NCBI GenBank assembly: GCA_902603475.1
Contig: CACKUZ010000001.1
Span: 1 to 64,000, forward strand
Direction of reading: 5' to 3'
Length of the DNA: 64,000 bases
Origin: an uncultured Pelagibacteraceae bacterium
Lineage (GTDB): Bacteria; Pseudomonadota; Alphaproteobacteria; Pelagibacterales; Pelagibacteraceae
Part shown: positions 56,664 to 64,000 of the stretch, in pieces
Numbering within the stretch: the stretch's first letter is position 1
Layout of the letters: every line of letters starts with the position of its first letter
The notes under the pieces: generated by a model
What the model was told of the DNA's origin: nothing
Database searches by the model: none
Seen by the model: only the letters and a program-made list of their open reading frames with translations
Program-made: the position numbers and the translations under genes

Positions 56664-57644
56664 TTAAAGATCAATTTGATCGGCAAAATAAGTTACAATG
56701 CCGTTTGCTCCAGCTCTTTTAAACGAAATAAGAGACTCTTTTATTGAGGCTGTATCTATTAATTTTTTATTAATTCCATTCATTATCAAACTGTATTCTC
56801 CAGAAACTTGGTATGCAAATACTGGTATTTTGAAATTATCTTTTACTTTTTTTATTATATCAAGATAGGGCATTCCAGGTTTTACCATCACCATATCAGC
56901 ACCTTCTTTTATATCTAATGAAACTTCTCTCAAAGATTCATCTGAATTTCTAAAATCCATTTGGTATGTTTTTTTATCACCTTTTAGTAATTTTTTTGAT
57001 CCAACAGCATCTCTAAATGGTCCATAAAAGCTAGATGAAAATTTAACTGCATATGATAATATTTGCACGTCATTTAAATTATTTTTATCTAATGCTGATC
57101 GAATTTTACCAATTCTGCCATCCATCATATCTGAAGGTGCGATAACATCACATCCCATTTTGGCCTGCAGCACTGCTTGTTTGGTAAGTATTTCTAAAGT
57201 CTTATCATTTAGAATATTGCTTTTATTTAATAATCCATCATGTCCATGAGAAGTGTATGGATCTAGAGCCACATCGCACATAATACCAATTTTGTTCTTA
57301 AATTTCTTTTTAATAAAGTTTATCCCTCTGCAAACTAAATTGTCTGGATTTAAAGCTTCAGATCCTTTTTCATCTTTCTTTGTTGGACTTGTGTATGGAA
57401 ATAAAGCAACCATAGGTATTCCTTTTTTTATTGCTTTACCCACAACTGTATTAAGTTTATCTACACTATATCTAAATACATTTGGCATAGATTTTATTGA
57501 TTCTTTTTTATTTTTTCCTTCAATTAAGAAAATTGGCAGTATCAAATCACTATAAGATAAAGAACTTTCTTGAACTAATTTTCTAGACCAAGCATATTTT
57601 CTTGATCTTCTAAGCCTTAAATTTGGGTATTTACCTGTAATCAT
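56664..57644 (-). CDS. hemB: porphobilinogen synthase (Asp-rich, zinc-independent type active site)
   Basis: Start set at MITGKYPNLRLRRSRK (57644); CDVALDPYTSHGHDGLL; MVMVKPGMPYLDII; AYQVSGEYSLI. Confidence 0.95.
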   Translation of the reverse strand: MITGKYPNLRLRRSRKYAWSRKLVQESSLSYSDLILPIFLIEGKNKKESIKSMPNVFRYSVDKLNTVVGKAIKKGIPMVALFPYTSPTKKDEKGSEALNPDNLVCRGINFIKKKFKNKIGIMCDVALDPYTSHGHDGLLNKSNILNDKTLEILTKQAVLQAKMGCDVIAPSDMMDGRIGKIRSALDKNNLNDVQILSYAVKFSSSFYGPFRDAVGSKKLLKGDKKTYQMDFRNSDESLREVSLDIKEGADMVMVKPGMPYLDIIKKVKDNFKIPVFAYQVSGEYSLIMNGINKKLIDTASIKESLISFKRAGANGIVTYFADQIDL

Positions 57645-57712
57645 ATTGTATTTTATAATGCGACAAAATCTATTATACAAATATATATATAAATGAGTAG
57701 AAAACAATCTTC

Positions 57713-58357
57713 ATGATAGACAATAAAGAAAAAATCGTAAACTTAAACCTACATAATCAAGCTGACAGAGTTTTAAACTTTAGTGATTTTCAAAAACAGA
57801 CAATACAATTTGATATTGATAAACTTCAAGATGCTTATAACCAAATCATACAAATCAAAAAATTTGATGATGGAGGTGGCGTAACTAACTTTGGTGCAAT
57901 TTCTTTAACACAAATACCAGGAGACCCAGACTCAATAAAAGGTAGTAAAGCTCGAGGTGTTTATTGGACTAAGCCAGATAAATCTGGAAAAGAAGTTTCA
58001 AGAGATGTGGATATAGACGAGTCTAAATACAGTGAATTCATAAGAGATTATGAAAATACTTATTTTAAAGAAGTTTATGATGTTCTTTCATCAAAATATA
58101 AATTAGGTAGAGTGAGAATTTTATTAAAAGAACCAAGATCAACATTAAGCTGGCATAGAGATCCAGAGCCTAGATTGCATATACCAATTATAACAAATCC
58201 AGGTTGCTTGATGGTTATCGATAATGTAGCTAAGCATATGCCTGCCGATGGATCAGTTTGGGTTACTAACAATACAAAATATCATAATGCGTTTAATGGT
58301 GGTGAAGAAAATAGAATACACCTAGTTGCGTGTGTTTTAGATTATAAATTTAATTAA
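57713..58357 (+). CDS. aspartyl/asparaginyl beta-hydroxylase-like 2OG/Fe(II) protein
   Basis: SWHRDPEPRLHIPIITNPGCLMVID...GSVWVTNNTKYHNAFNGGEENRIHLVACV: HxD, distal H and downstream R. Confidence 0.7.
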   Translation: MIDNKEKIVNLNLHNQADRVLNFSDFQKQTIQFDIDKLQDAYNQIIQIKKFDDGGGVTNFGAISLTQIPGDPDSIKGSKARGVYWTKPDKSGKEVSRDVDIDESKYSEFIRDYENTYFKEVYDVLSSKYKLGRVRILLKEPRSTLSWHRDPEPRLHIPIITNPGCLMVIDNVAKHMPADGSVWVTNNTKYHNAFNGGEENRIHLVACVLDYKFN

Positions 58358-58358
58358 T

Positions 58359-58778
58359 TTGAAAAAAATCTTTATTGCATCAGATCACGCTGGTTTTAAA
58401 TTAAAAGAAAGTATTAAAAAAAATTTTTCTACAAAGTTTAATGTTTTAGATTTAGGACCAAAAAATTCAAAAAAATCAGTAAACTATCCAGATTATGCCC
58501 ATAAATTATCCAAAAAGATAAAAAAAGAGGATGTTGGCATTTTAGTATGTGGTTCTGGTATGGGTATGGCAATGACTGCAAATAAGCATAAAAATATAAG
58601 AGCGGCATTATGTTATTCGGTAAAAAACGCTAAATTATCTAGATTGCATAATGATGCAAATGTTATTACATTAGGAGAAAGGTTGATTAGTAAAAATTTA
58701 GCCTTTAAATGTATAAATACATTCTTAAGCACTGAGTTTGAGGGTGGAAGACACTTAAAAAGAGTTAAAAAAATATAA
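58359..58778 (+). CDS. rpiB: ribose-5-phosphate isomerase B
   Basis: [47 protein letters not shown] start inferred at 58359. Confidence 0.92.
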   Translation: MKKIFIASDHAGFKLKESIKKNFSTKFNVLDLGPKNSKKSVNYPDYAHKLSKKIKKEDVGILVCGSGMGMAMTANKHKNIRAALCYSVKNAKLSRLHNDANVITLGERLISKNLAFKCINTFLSTEFEGGRHLKRVKKI

Positions 58779-58782
58779 AATT

Positions 58783-60093
58783 ATGTCAAGTGAAACAAAA
58801 TATTTGAATAGTGAGTATAAAGACTTTTTTGAAAAAAGTTTATTAGATAGTGATCCTGAAATTTATAAAGCTATTAATGACGAGCTAGTTAGACAACAAA
58901 ATCATATCGAGCTAATTGCATCTGAAAATATTGTATCTCAAGCAGTTTTAGAAGCTCAAGGATCGGTCTTAACAAATAAGTATGCAGAGGGTTATCCTGG
59001 CAAAAGATATTATAATGGTTGTGAACATGTGGATGTTGCGGAACAATTAGCTATAGATAGACTTAAAGAATTATTTAATTGTAAATTTGCCAACGCTCAA
59101 CCTCACTCAGGTGCACAAGCAAACGGTGCTGTGTTTTTAGCTTTGTTAAAACCTGGTGATACTTTTATGGGAATGAGTTTGAATTCAGGAGGACATATTA
59201 CTCATGGTTTAAAAATTTCTATGTCAGGAAAATGGTTTAATGCAATTGGATATGAAGTTGACAAAGTATCTGAACTTATTGATTATGATAATGTTGAAAA
59301 ACTTGCACTAGAGCACAAACCTAAACTTATAATTGCTGGTGGAAGTGCTTATTCAAGAGTAATTGATTTTAAAAGATTTAGAGAAATAGCTGATAAGGTT
59401 GGAGCATACTTAATGGTTGATATGGCTCATTTTTCAGGTTTAGTTGCTGGTAAAGGATACCCAAATCCTTGTGACTATGCACATGTAGTTACATCAACTA
59501 CTCACAAAGTATTTAGAAGTGCAAGAGGCGGAATTATATTAACCAATCATGAAGATCTATCCAAAAAATTTAATACTGCAGTTTTCCCTGGATACCAAGG
59601 AGGACCATTAATGCATATTATAGCTGCCAAAGCTGTTGGATTTAAAGAAGCACTAAAACCAGAATTTAAAGATTATATAAAAACAGTTTTAGCTAATGCA
59701 AAAATTTTAGCTGAGACATTAAAAAATAATGGTTTTAAAATTTATTCAGGCGGAACTGATACTCATCTGATGTTAGTTGATTTAAGACCTTTTAATGTAA
59801 AAGGCAATGTTGCTGCTGAAAGCCTTTCTAGAGCCAATATTACATGCAATAAAAACGGTATCCCATTTGATAGTGAAAGCCCAATGATAACATCTGGTAT
59901 AAGACTTGGATCGCAGGCTGCTACAACAAGAGGATTTGGGTTAAAGGAATTTCAAATAGTAGGTGATTTAATAACAAAAACTATAAAAGGGTTAGCTGAA
60001 AACCCTGAAGATAACTCTAAAACTGAAGATGAAGTAAGAAAAGAAGTTGTAAGTCTTTGTTCTAATTTCCCTATCTATAAACACTTAGGCTAA
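58783..60093 (+). CDS. glyA: serine hydroxymethyltransferase
   Basis: [64 protein letters not shown]. Confidence 0.98.
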   Translation: MSSETKYLNSEYKDFFEKSLLDSDPEIYKAINDELVRQQNHIELIASENIVSQAVLEAQGSVLTNKYAEGYPGKRYYNGCEHVDVAEQLAIDRLKELFNCKFANAQPHSGAQANGAVFLALLKPGDTFMGMSLNSGGHITHGLKISMSGKWFNAIGYEVDKVSELIDYDNVEKLALEHKPKLIIAGGSAYSRVIDFKRFREIADKVGAYLMVDMAHFSGLVAGKGYPNPCDYAHVVTSTTHKVFRSARGGIILTNHEDLSKKFNTAVFPGYQGGPLMHIIAAKAVGFKEALKPEFKDYIKTVLANAKILAETLKNNGFKIYSGGTDTHLMLVDLRPFNVKGNVAAESLSRANITCNKNGIPFDSESPMITSGIRLGSQAATTRGFGLKEFQIVGDLITKTIKGLAENPEDNSKTEDEVRKEVVSLCSNFPIYKHLG

Positions 60094-60101
60094 ATTAATT
60101 T

Positions 60102-60560
60102 ATGATTTGTCCATGCAGCAAAAAAGGCGACACTTCAGTTGTTGATTCAAGACCCACAGAAGATGGAACTGCAATTAGAAGAAGAAGACTATGTAGCTGT
60201 GGTGAAAGATTTACAACATTTGAAAGAGTTCAATTTAGAGAACTCACAGTTGTTAAAAAAAACGGAAGAAAATCATCTTTTGATAGAGAAAAACTTTCAA
60301 AATCAATTTATGTCGCCTTAAAGAAAAGACCTATTGATACTGAGACGGCAGAAAAATTCATCTCTAAAATTAGTAGATCATTAGAAGAATTAGGTCAAAG
60401 CGAAATTTCATCTAATACGATTGGCACAATGGTTATGGAGGGTTTAAAAGAGCTCGATCCTGTTGCATATGTCCGATTCGCATCAGTCTATAGAAACTTC
60501 AGAGAAGAAAAAGACTTTGTTCAATTTGTGGATAGAATTGATGTCTTTAAAAAAAGATAA
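60102..60560 (+). CDS. nrdR: NrdR transcriptional repressor with CxC/CxC zinc knuckles
   Basis: [54 protein letters not shown]-cone. Confidence 0.93.
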   Translation: MICPCSKKGDTSVVDSRPTEDGTAIRRRRLCSCGERFTTFERVQFRELTVVKKNGRKSSFDREKLSKSIYVALKKRPIDTETAEKFISKISRSLEELGQSEISSNTIGTMVMEGLKELDPVAYVRFASVYRNFREEKDFVQFVDRIDVFKKR

Positions 60561-61638
60561 TTATAAATCATCAGATAAAAAAATTATGAACTTTGCTATA
60601 AATTTAGCAGAGAATAATAAGTATTTAACTGGCACAAATCCATCAGTTGGATGTGTAATTGTAAAAAATAATAAAATTTTATCTTTCGCAACAACAAACC
60701 ATGGTGGTAGACCACATGCTGAAAGCATTGCCTTAAATAAAAATAGATATAATAAAGGAACATCGCTTTACTCGACACTCGAACCCTGTTCTCATCATGG
60801 TGAAACACCTCCTTGTACTAATGCAATAATAAAAAATAAAGTTAAGAGAGTTTATTATTCAATTGAGGATAAAGATTTACGAACCTTCAATAAAACTAAA
60901 AAAATTTTAAAGTCTAAAAAAATAGTTACAATTTCTGGGCTACAAAAAAGAAATGTTAAGAAACTCTACAATGAATATAATTATATAAGATCTAAGAAAG
61001 CCCCTTATATAATAGGAAAAATTGCAAGTTCATCAAATTCATATATTTTAAGAAACAATTCTCATATAACAAATGAACATTCAAGGAGTGTTTCGCATAT
61101 TTTAAGGTTTCAAAATCATGCAATATTAACTTCTTACAAAACTATTAATACAGACAACCCCAAACTCAATTGTAGATTAAATGGATTAGAGAAATTTTCA
61201 CCTACTGTGGTTGTAATCGATAAGAATTTAAAAATAAAAATTAACTCTTATGTGATTAAAAATTCTACAAAAAGTAAATTAATTATATTTCACTGTTCTA
61301 AAAATATCTCAAAAATTAAATTACTAAAAAATAGAGGTGTTAAACTTATTTATCAAAAACTAGAAAATAAGACTAACTTTAACCTTAGAAAAGTTACACA
61401 AAAACTTTATACATTGGGTTTACACAGGCTTTTGATAGAGGCTGGTAAGGATTTATTGACTAATCTTCTTAATGAAAATTTATTAAATGAATTCTATTTC
61501 TTTAAAAGCGACAAAATAATCTCTAATAGAGATAAAATTAATATATCTTCATTATTAAAAATGATTAATAAAAACTACAAAAATAAAAAAAAAATAAACA
61601 CATATTTAGATAAAGATATACTCACTCACTACTATTAA
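60541..61638 (+). CDS. ribD: bifunctional riboflavin deaminase/reductase RibD
   Basis: Start set at MSLKKDNYK (60541); [40 protein letters not shown]; divergent reductase domain. Confidence 0.92.
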   Translation: MSLKKDNYKSSDKKIMNFAINLAENNKYLTGTNPSVGCVIVKNNKILSFATTNHGGRPHAESIALNKNRYNKGTSLYSTLEPCSHHGETPPCTNAIIKNKVKRVYYSIEDKDLRTFNKTKKILKSKKIVTISGLQKRNVKKLYNEYNYIRSKKAPYIIGKIASSSNSYILRNNSHITNEHSRSVSHILRFQNHAILTSYKTINTDNPKLNCRLNGLEKFSPTVVVIDKNLKIKINSYVIKNSTKSKLIIFHCSKNISKIKLLKNRGVKLIYQKLENKTNFNLRKVTQKLYTLGLHRLLIEAGKDLLTNLLNENLLNEFYFFKSDKIISNRDKINISSLLKMINKNYKNKKKINTYLDKDILTHYY

Positions 61639-61639
61639 A

Positions 61640-62233
61640 ATGTTTAATGGAATTATATTTAATAAAGGAATAATTAACGAAATCAAAAAAAGGGCAAAAG
61701 GAGTTAATCTATTTATAAAATCTTCATTGAAAGTTTCGAATAAAGATCTTGGGATTTCAATTTCTTGTGATGGAGTTTGTCTTACTTTAATTTCTTATAA
61801 GAATAAGACTTTAGAATTCTATCTATCAAATGAAACGTTGGCTAAATCAAAATTTAGAAATATTAAAATTGGAGATGAAATTAATTTAGAAAAACCCTTA
61901 AAATTTGGTGACAATATTTCAGGACACATCTGCCAAGGTCATGTTGATACTGTTTGTTCTGTAAAAAATATTAAGAAAGTTGATAAATCAAATATTTTTG
62001 AATTTAAAATAACAAAATCACTTAAAAAGCAATTAGTAGAAAAAGCTTCTATATTAATAAATGGAGTGTCACTAACAATATCAAAAATAAAAAAGAATTC
62101 TTTTGAAATATGGATTATTCCTCACACATTAAAACTAACTAATTTAATCAAATTAAAAAAAAATGATTTGGTTAATGTCGAGATTGACATTATGTCAAAA
62201 TATGTAAAAAAATTTATCAATGAAAAAAAGTAA
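61640..62233 (+). CDS. ribE: riboflavin synthase alpha chain
   Basis: MFNGIIFNKGIINEI; SISCDGVCLTLIS; GDNISGHICQGHVDTV; duplicated lumazine-binding domain. Confidence 0.94.
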   Translation: MFNGIIFNKGIINEIKKRAKGVNLFIKSSLKVSNKDLGISISCDGVCLTLISYKNKTLEFYLSNETLAKSKFRNIKIGDEINLEKPLKFGDNISGHICQGHVDTVCSVKNIKKVDKSNIFEFKITKSLKKQLVEKASILINGVSLTISKIKKNSFEIWIIPHTLKLTNLIKLKKNDLVNVEIDIMSKYVKKFINEKK

Positions 62234-63335
62234 TTTTAGCTCAATAGAAAGTATAATTAAGACAGTTAAAAAAAATGGAATGTTTATTCTTGTTGACGAT
62301 GAGAGCAAACATGAAGAAATGGAAAATGAAGGTGATTTAGTAATTTCCACATCTGCTGTTAATCCTAATCATATTAATTTTATGGCTAAACATGCAAGAG
62401 GATTAATTTGTTTAGCAATGGATAATACACAATCAAAAAAAATTGGATTAACTTTGGCCTCACCGATAAATCAATCTAGAAGCAAAACTGCTTTTACTTA
62501 CTCTATAGAAGCTAAAAAAGGTGTTACAACAGGTATATCAGCTTATGATCGTGCTAAAACAATTAAAGCTGCATCAAATAAAAATGCAAAAAAAAATGAT
62601 ATTGTATCTCCGGGACATGTTTTTCCAGTTATAGCTAGAGATGGAGGTGTACTTGTTAGAGCAGGACATACTGAGGCCTCTGTTGATATATCAAAACTTG
62701 CTAAAAAAAATAATTCAGCTGTTATTTGTGAAATTATGGCAGATGACGGAAAAATGGCGACAGGTAAAACATTATTTAATTTTGCTAAAAAACATAAACT
62801 TAAAATAGGTAAGATCGAAGATTTAATTGCTTATAGGTTAAAGAGAGAGAAACTTGTTAAATTAAAAAAAACTTCTTCAATAATTGTTCAAAAACAGAAA
62901 TTTAAAATAAAAGTATTTGAAAATGTACTTGATGGATCGGAAAACTTTGCATTGATAAAAGGATCATTAAAAAAAGGAGTTATCCCTAGATTAAGAGTAA
63001 TATCATCTAACGTAGTTCAAAATTATTTAATTAATCAAAAACTGCCAAATTCATTTGATAAAACAATCTCATATTTCAAAAAATATAATAATTGTGTTCT
63101 TGTGTTTATAAGAGACCCTAATTTAAAGTCTGTAACTCAAACACTTAAACAGTACAAAAGTAAAACTTTTTATGAGAAAGGTCATGACAAATTGATTAGA
63201 AACTATGGTATAGGAGCTCAAATTATTAAATCTTTAAATATTAAAAATATGATACTTGTTACTAGATCTAAAAAAAAAGTGATAGGTTTAGAAGGATATG
63301 GCATTAAAATTAAAAAACAGGAAATTATAAAGTGA
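62220..63335 (+). CDS. ribB: 3,4-dihydroxy-2-butanone-4-phosphate synthase fused to degenerate GTP cyclohydrolase II domain (RibBX-like)
   Basis: MFILVDDESKHEEMENEGDLVISTSAVNPNHINFMAKHARGLICLAM; GHVFPVIARDGGVLVRAGHTEASVDI; C-terminal half lacks GCHII Cys ligands. Confidence 0.92.
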   Translation: MKKSNFSSIESIIKTVKKNGMFILVDDESKHEEMENEGDLVISTSAVNPNHINFMAKHARGLICLAMDNTQSKKIGLTLASPINQSRSKTAFTYSIEAKKGVTTGISAYDRAKTIKAASNKNAKKNDIVSPGHVFPVIARDGGVLVRAGHTEASVDISKLAKKNNSAVICEIMADDGKMATGKTLFNFAKKHKLKIGKIEDLIAYRLKREKLVKLKKTSSIIVQKQKFKIKVFENVLDGSENFALIKGSLKKGVIPRLRVISSNVVQNYLINQKLPNSFDKTISYFKKYNNCVLVFIRDPNLKSVTQTLKQYKSKTFYEKGHDKLIRNYGIGAQIIKSLNIKNMILVTRSKKKVIGLEGYGIKIKKQEIIK

Positions 63336-63718
63336 AAAAAAAAATTTTAATTGTTGTTGCAGATTATTACGAAACTATTGCTAGATCTTTATTAAATAGT
63401 GCAAAAAATAAAATAAAAAATAAATGTAGTATAAAGGTAATTAATGTACCGGGTGCATTTGAGATACCTGTAACTATAGCAAAAAATTTAAATAAATTTA
63501 ATGGGTTTATTGCTTTAGGATGCGTGATTAAAGGTGAAACACCTCATTTTGATTTTATATCAAAAGCAACTACTGATGCATTAATGACATTATCAATTAC
63601 ATCTAAGAAACCTGTGGGAAACGGTGTAATTACCTGCTTAAACAAAAAACAAGCATTTGCACGTGGCAAGAAAGGTTCAGAGGCTGCGGAGGCAGTTTTG
63701 TCTGTTCTTTCTCAATAA
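63332..63718 (+). CDS. ribH: 6,7-dimethyl-8-ribityllumazine synthase, GTG start
   Basis: VPGAFEIPVTIAKNL; FIALGCVIKGETPHFDFI; GVITCLNKKQAFARGKKGSEAAEAVL. Confidence 0.95.
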   Translation: MKKKILIVVADYYETIARSLLNSAKNKIKNKCSIKVINVPGAFEIPVTIAKNLNKFNGFIALGCVIKGETPHFDFISKATTDALMTLSITSKKPVGNGVITCLNKKQAFARGKKGSEAAEAVLSVLSQ

Positions 63719-63721
63719 ATT

Positions 63722-64000
63722 ATGACAGTTCCATTTTCACCACAAAGAAATCCTAGGGTAATAATTATACAAAAACTTTATGGGAAACTTTTTAATAACG
63801 AAGAAAATATAACTTTTCCTAAACATAGATTTAAAAAGTTTATCAAAGATATCGTTAATGGAACTATCGAGAGAGAAGAGTTAATAAATACAGAAATAAA
63901 TAATCATTTGGAACAAGATTTAAAAATAAAAAATATGGATAAAGTTTTTCAAATTATAATTAAAAGTGCAATTTTTGAATTTTTATATAAACCAAACACT
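63722..64000 (+). CDS. nusB: transcription antitermination protein NusB, 3' truncated by window edge
   Basis: Open frame MTVPFSPQRNPRVIIIQKLYGKLF...IIIKSAIFEFLYKPNT to window end; follows ribH as usual. Confidence 0.8.
   Translation, partial: MTVPFSPQRNPRVIIIQKLYGKLFNNEENITFPKHRFKKFIKDIVNGTIEREELINTEINNHLEQDLKIKNMDKVFQIIIKSAIFEFLYKPNT

Noticed and set aside
57645-57707. Upstream extension of hemB ORF
   Set aside because: MFSTHLYIYLYNRFCRIIKYN does not look like HemB; a start at 57644 matches the family N-terminus.
58700-58783. Possible glycine riboswitch upstream of glyA
   Set aside because: Only 4 bp separate rpiB and glyA, leaving no room for a riboswitch.
60139-60321. 60-aa plus ORF inside nrdR and minus ORF 60596-60808 in ribD
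   Set aside because: Alternative-frame/antisense ORFs within conserved genes.
60463-60540. Upstream extension of ribD ORF
   Set aside because: Lies in another frame of nrd[10 protein letters not shown] at 60541 is the more plausible start.
1-64000. CRISPR arrays, transposases, toxin-antitoxin or defence genes
   Set aside because: No regularly spaced repeats, no inverted-repeat-bounded elements, and no ORFs resembling these families; nearly all of the window is ordinary housekeeping content.

Overview
AT-rich, very gene-dense chromosomal window. Gene content and order look like an alphaproteobacterium of the SAR11/Pelagibacterales type (inferred from protein character, AT bias, gene order and soxBDAG; no search was run). 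Left third: rpoB (5' end cut off), rpoC, then rpsL-rpsG-fusA-rpsJ and the S10/spc/alpha ribosomal protein clusters through secY, adk, rpsM, rpsK, rpoA and rplQ. Middle: housekeeping genes (rluC-like, lipB, mgtE, panC, galU, ugd, ridA-like, topA, plsY, pyrC-like, pyrB, ruvX, gatCAB, O-methyltransferase, trhO-like, MATE exporter) and a sarcosine oxidase operon soxBDAG, followed by tRNA-Ser(GCU). Right: slt, dapA, smpB, folK, rsh, pyrE, pdxJ, acpS, lepB, rnc, recO, hemB, a 2OG-hydroxylase-like gene, rpiB, glyA, nrdR, ribD-ribE-ribBX-ribH and the start of nusB. I found no CRISPR array, transposon, prophage or defence island, and no clear new multi-gene system. The most useful second-look items are: an NrdR whose two zinc knuckles are both CxC instead of CxxC; a PyrC homologue lacking the HxH metal site; a RibBA-type protein whose GTP cyclohydrolase II half lacks the zinc cysteines; complete loss of era, rpoZ, tuf, rpmD and dprA from their usual syntenic slots; a truncated L24; a perfect 14-bp palindrome in the bidirectional soxB/tRNA-Ser promoter gap; and a structured 217-bp spacer after tRNA-Ser.
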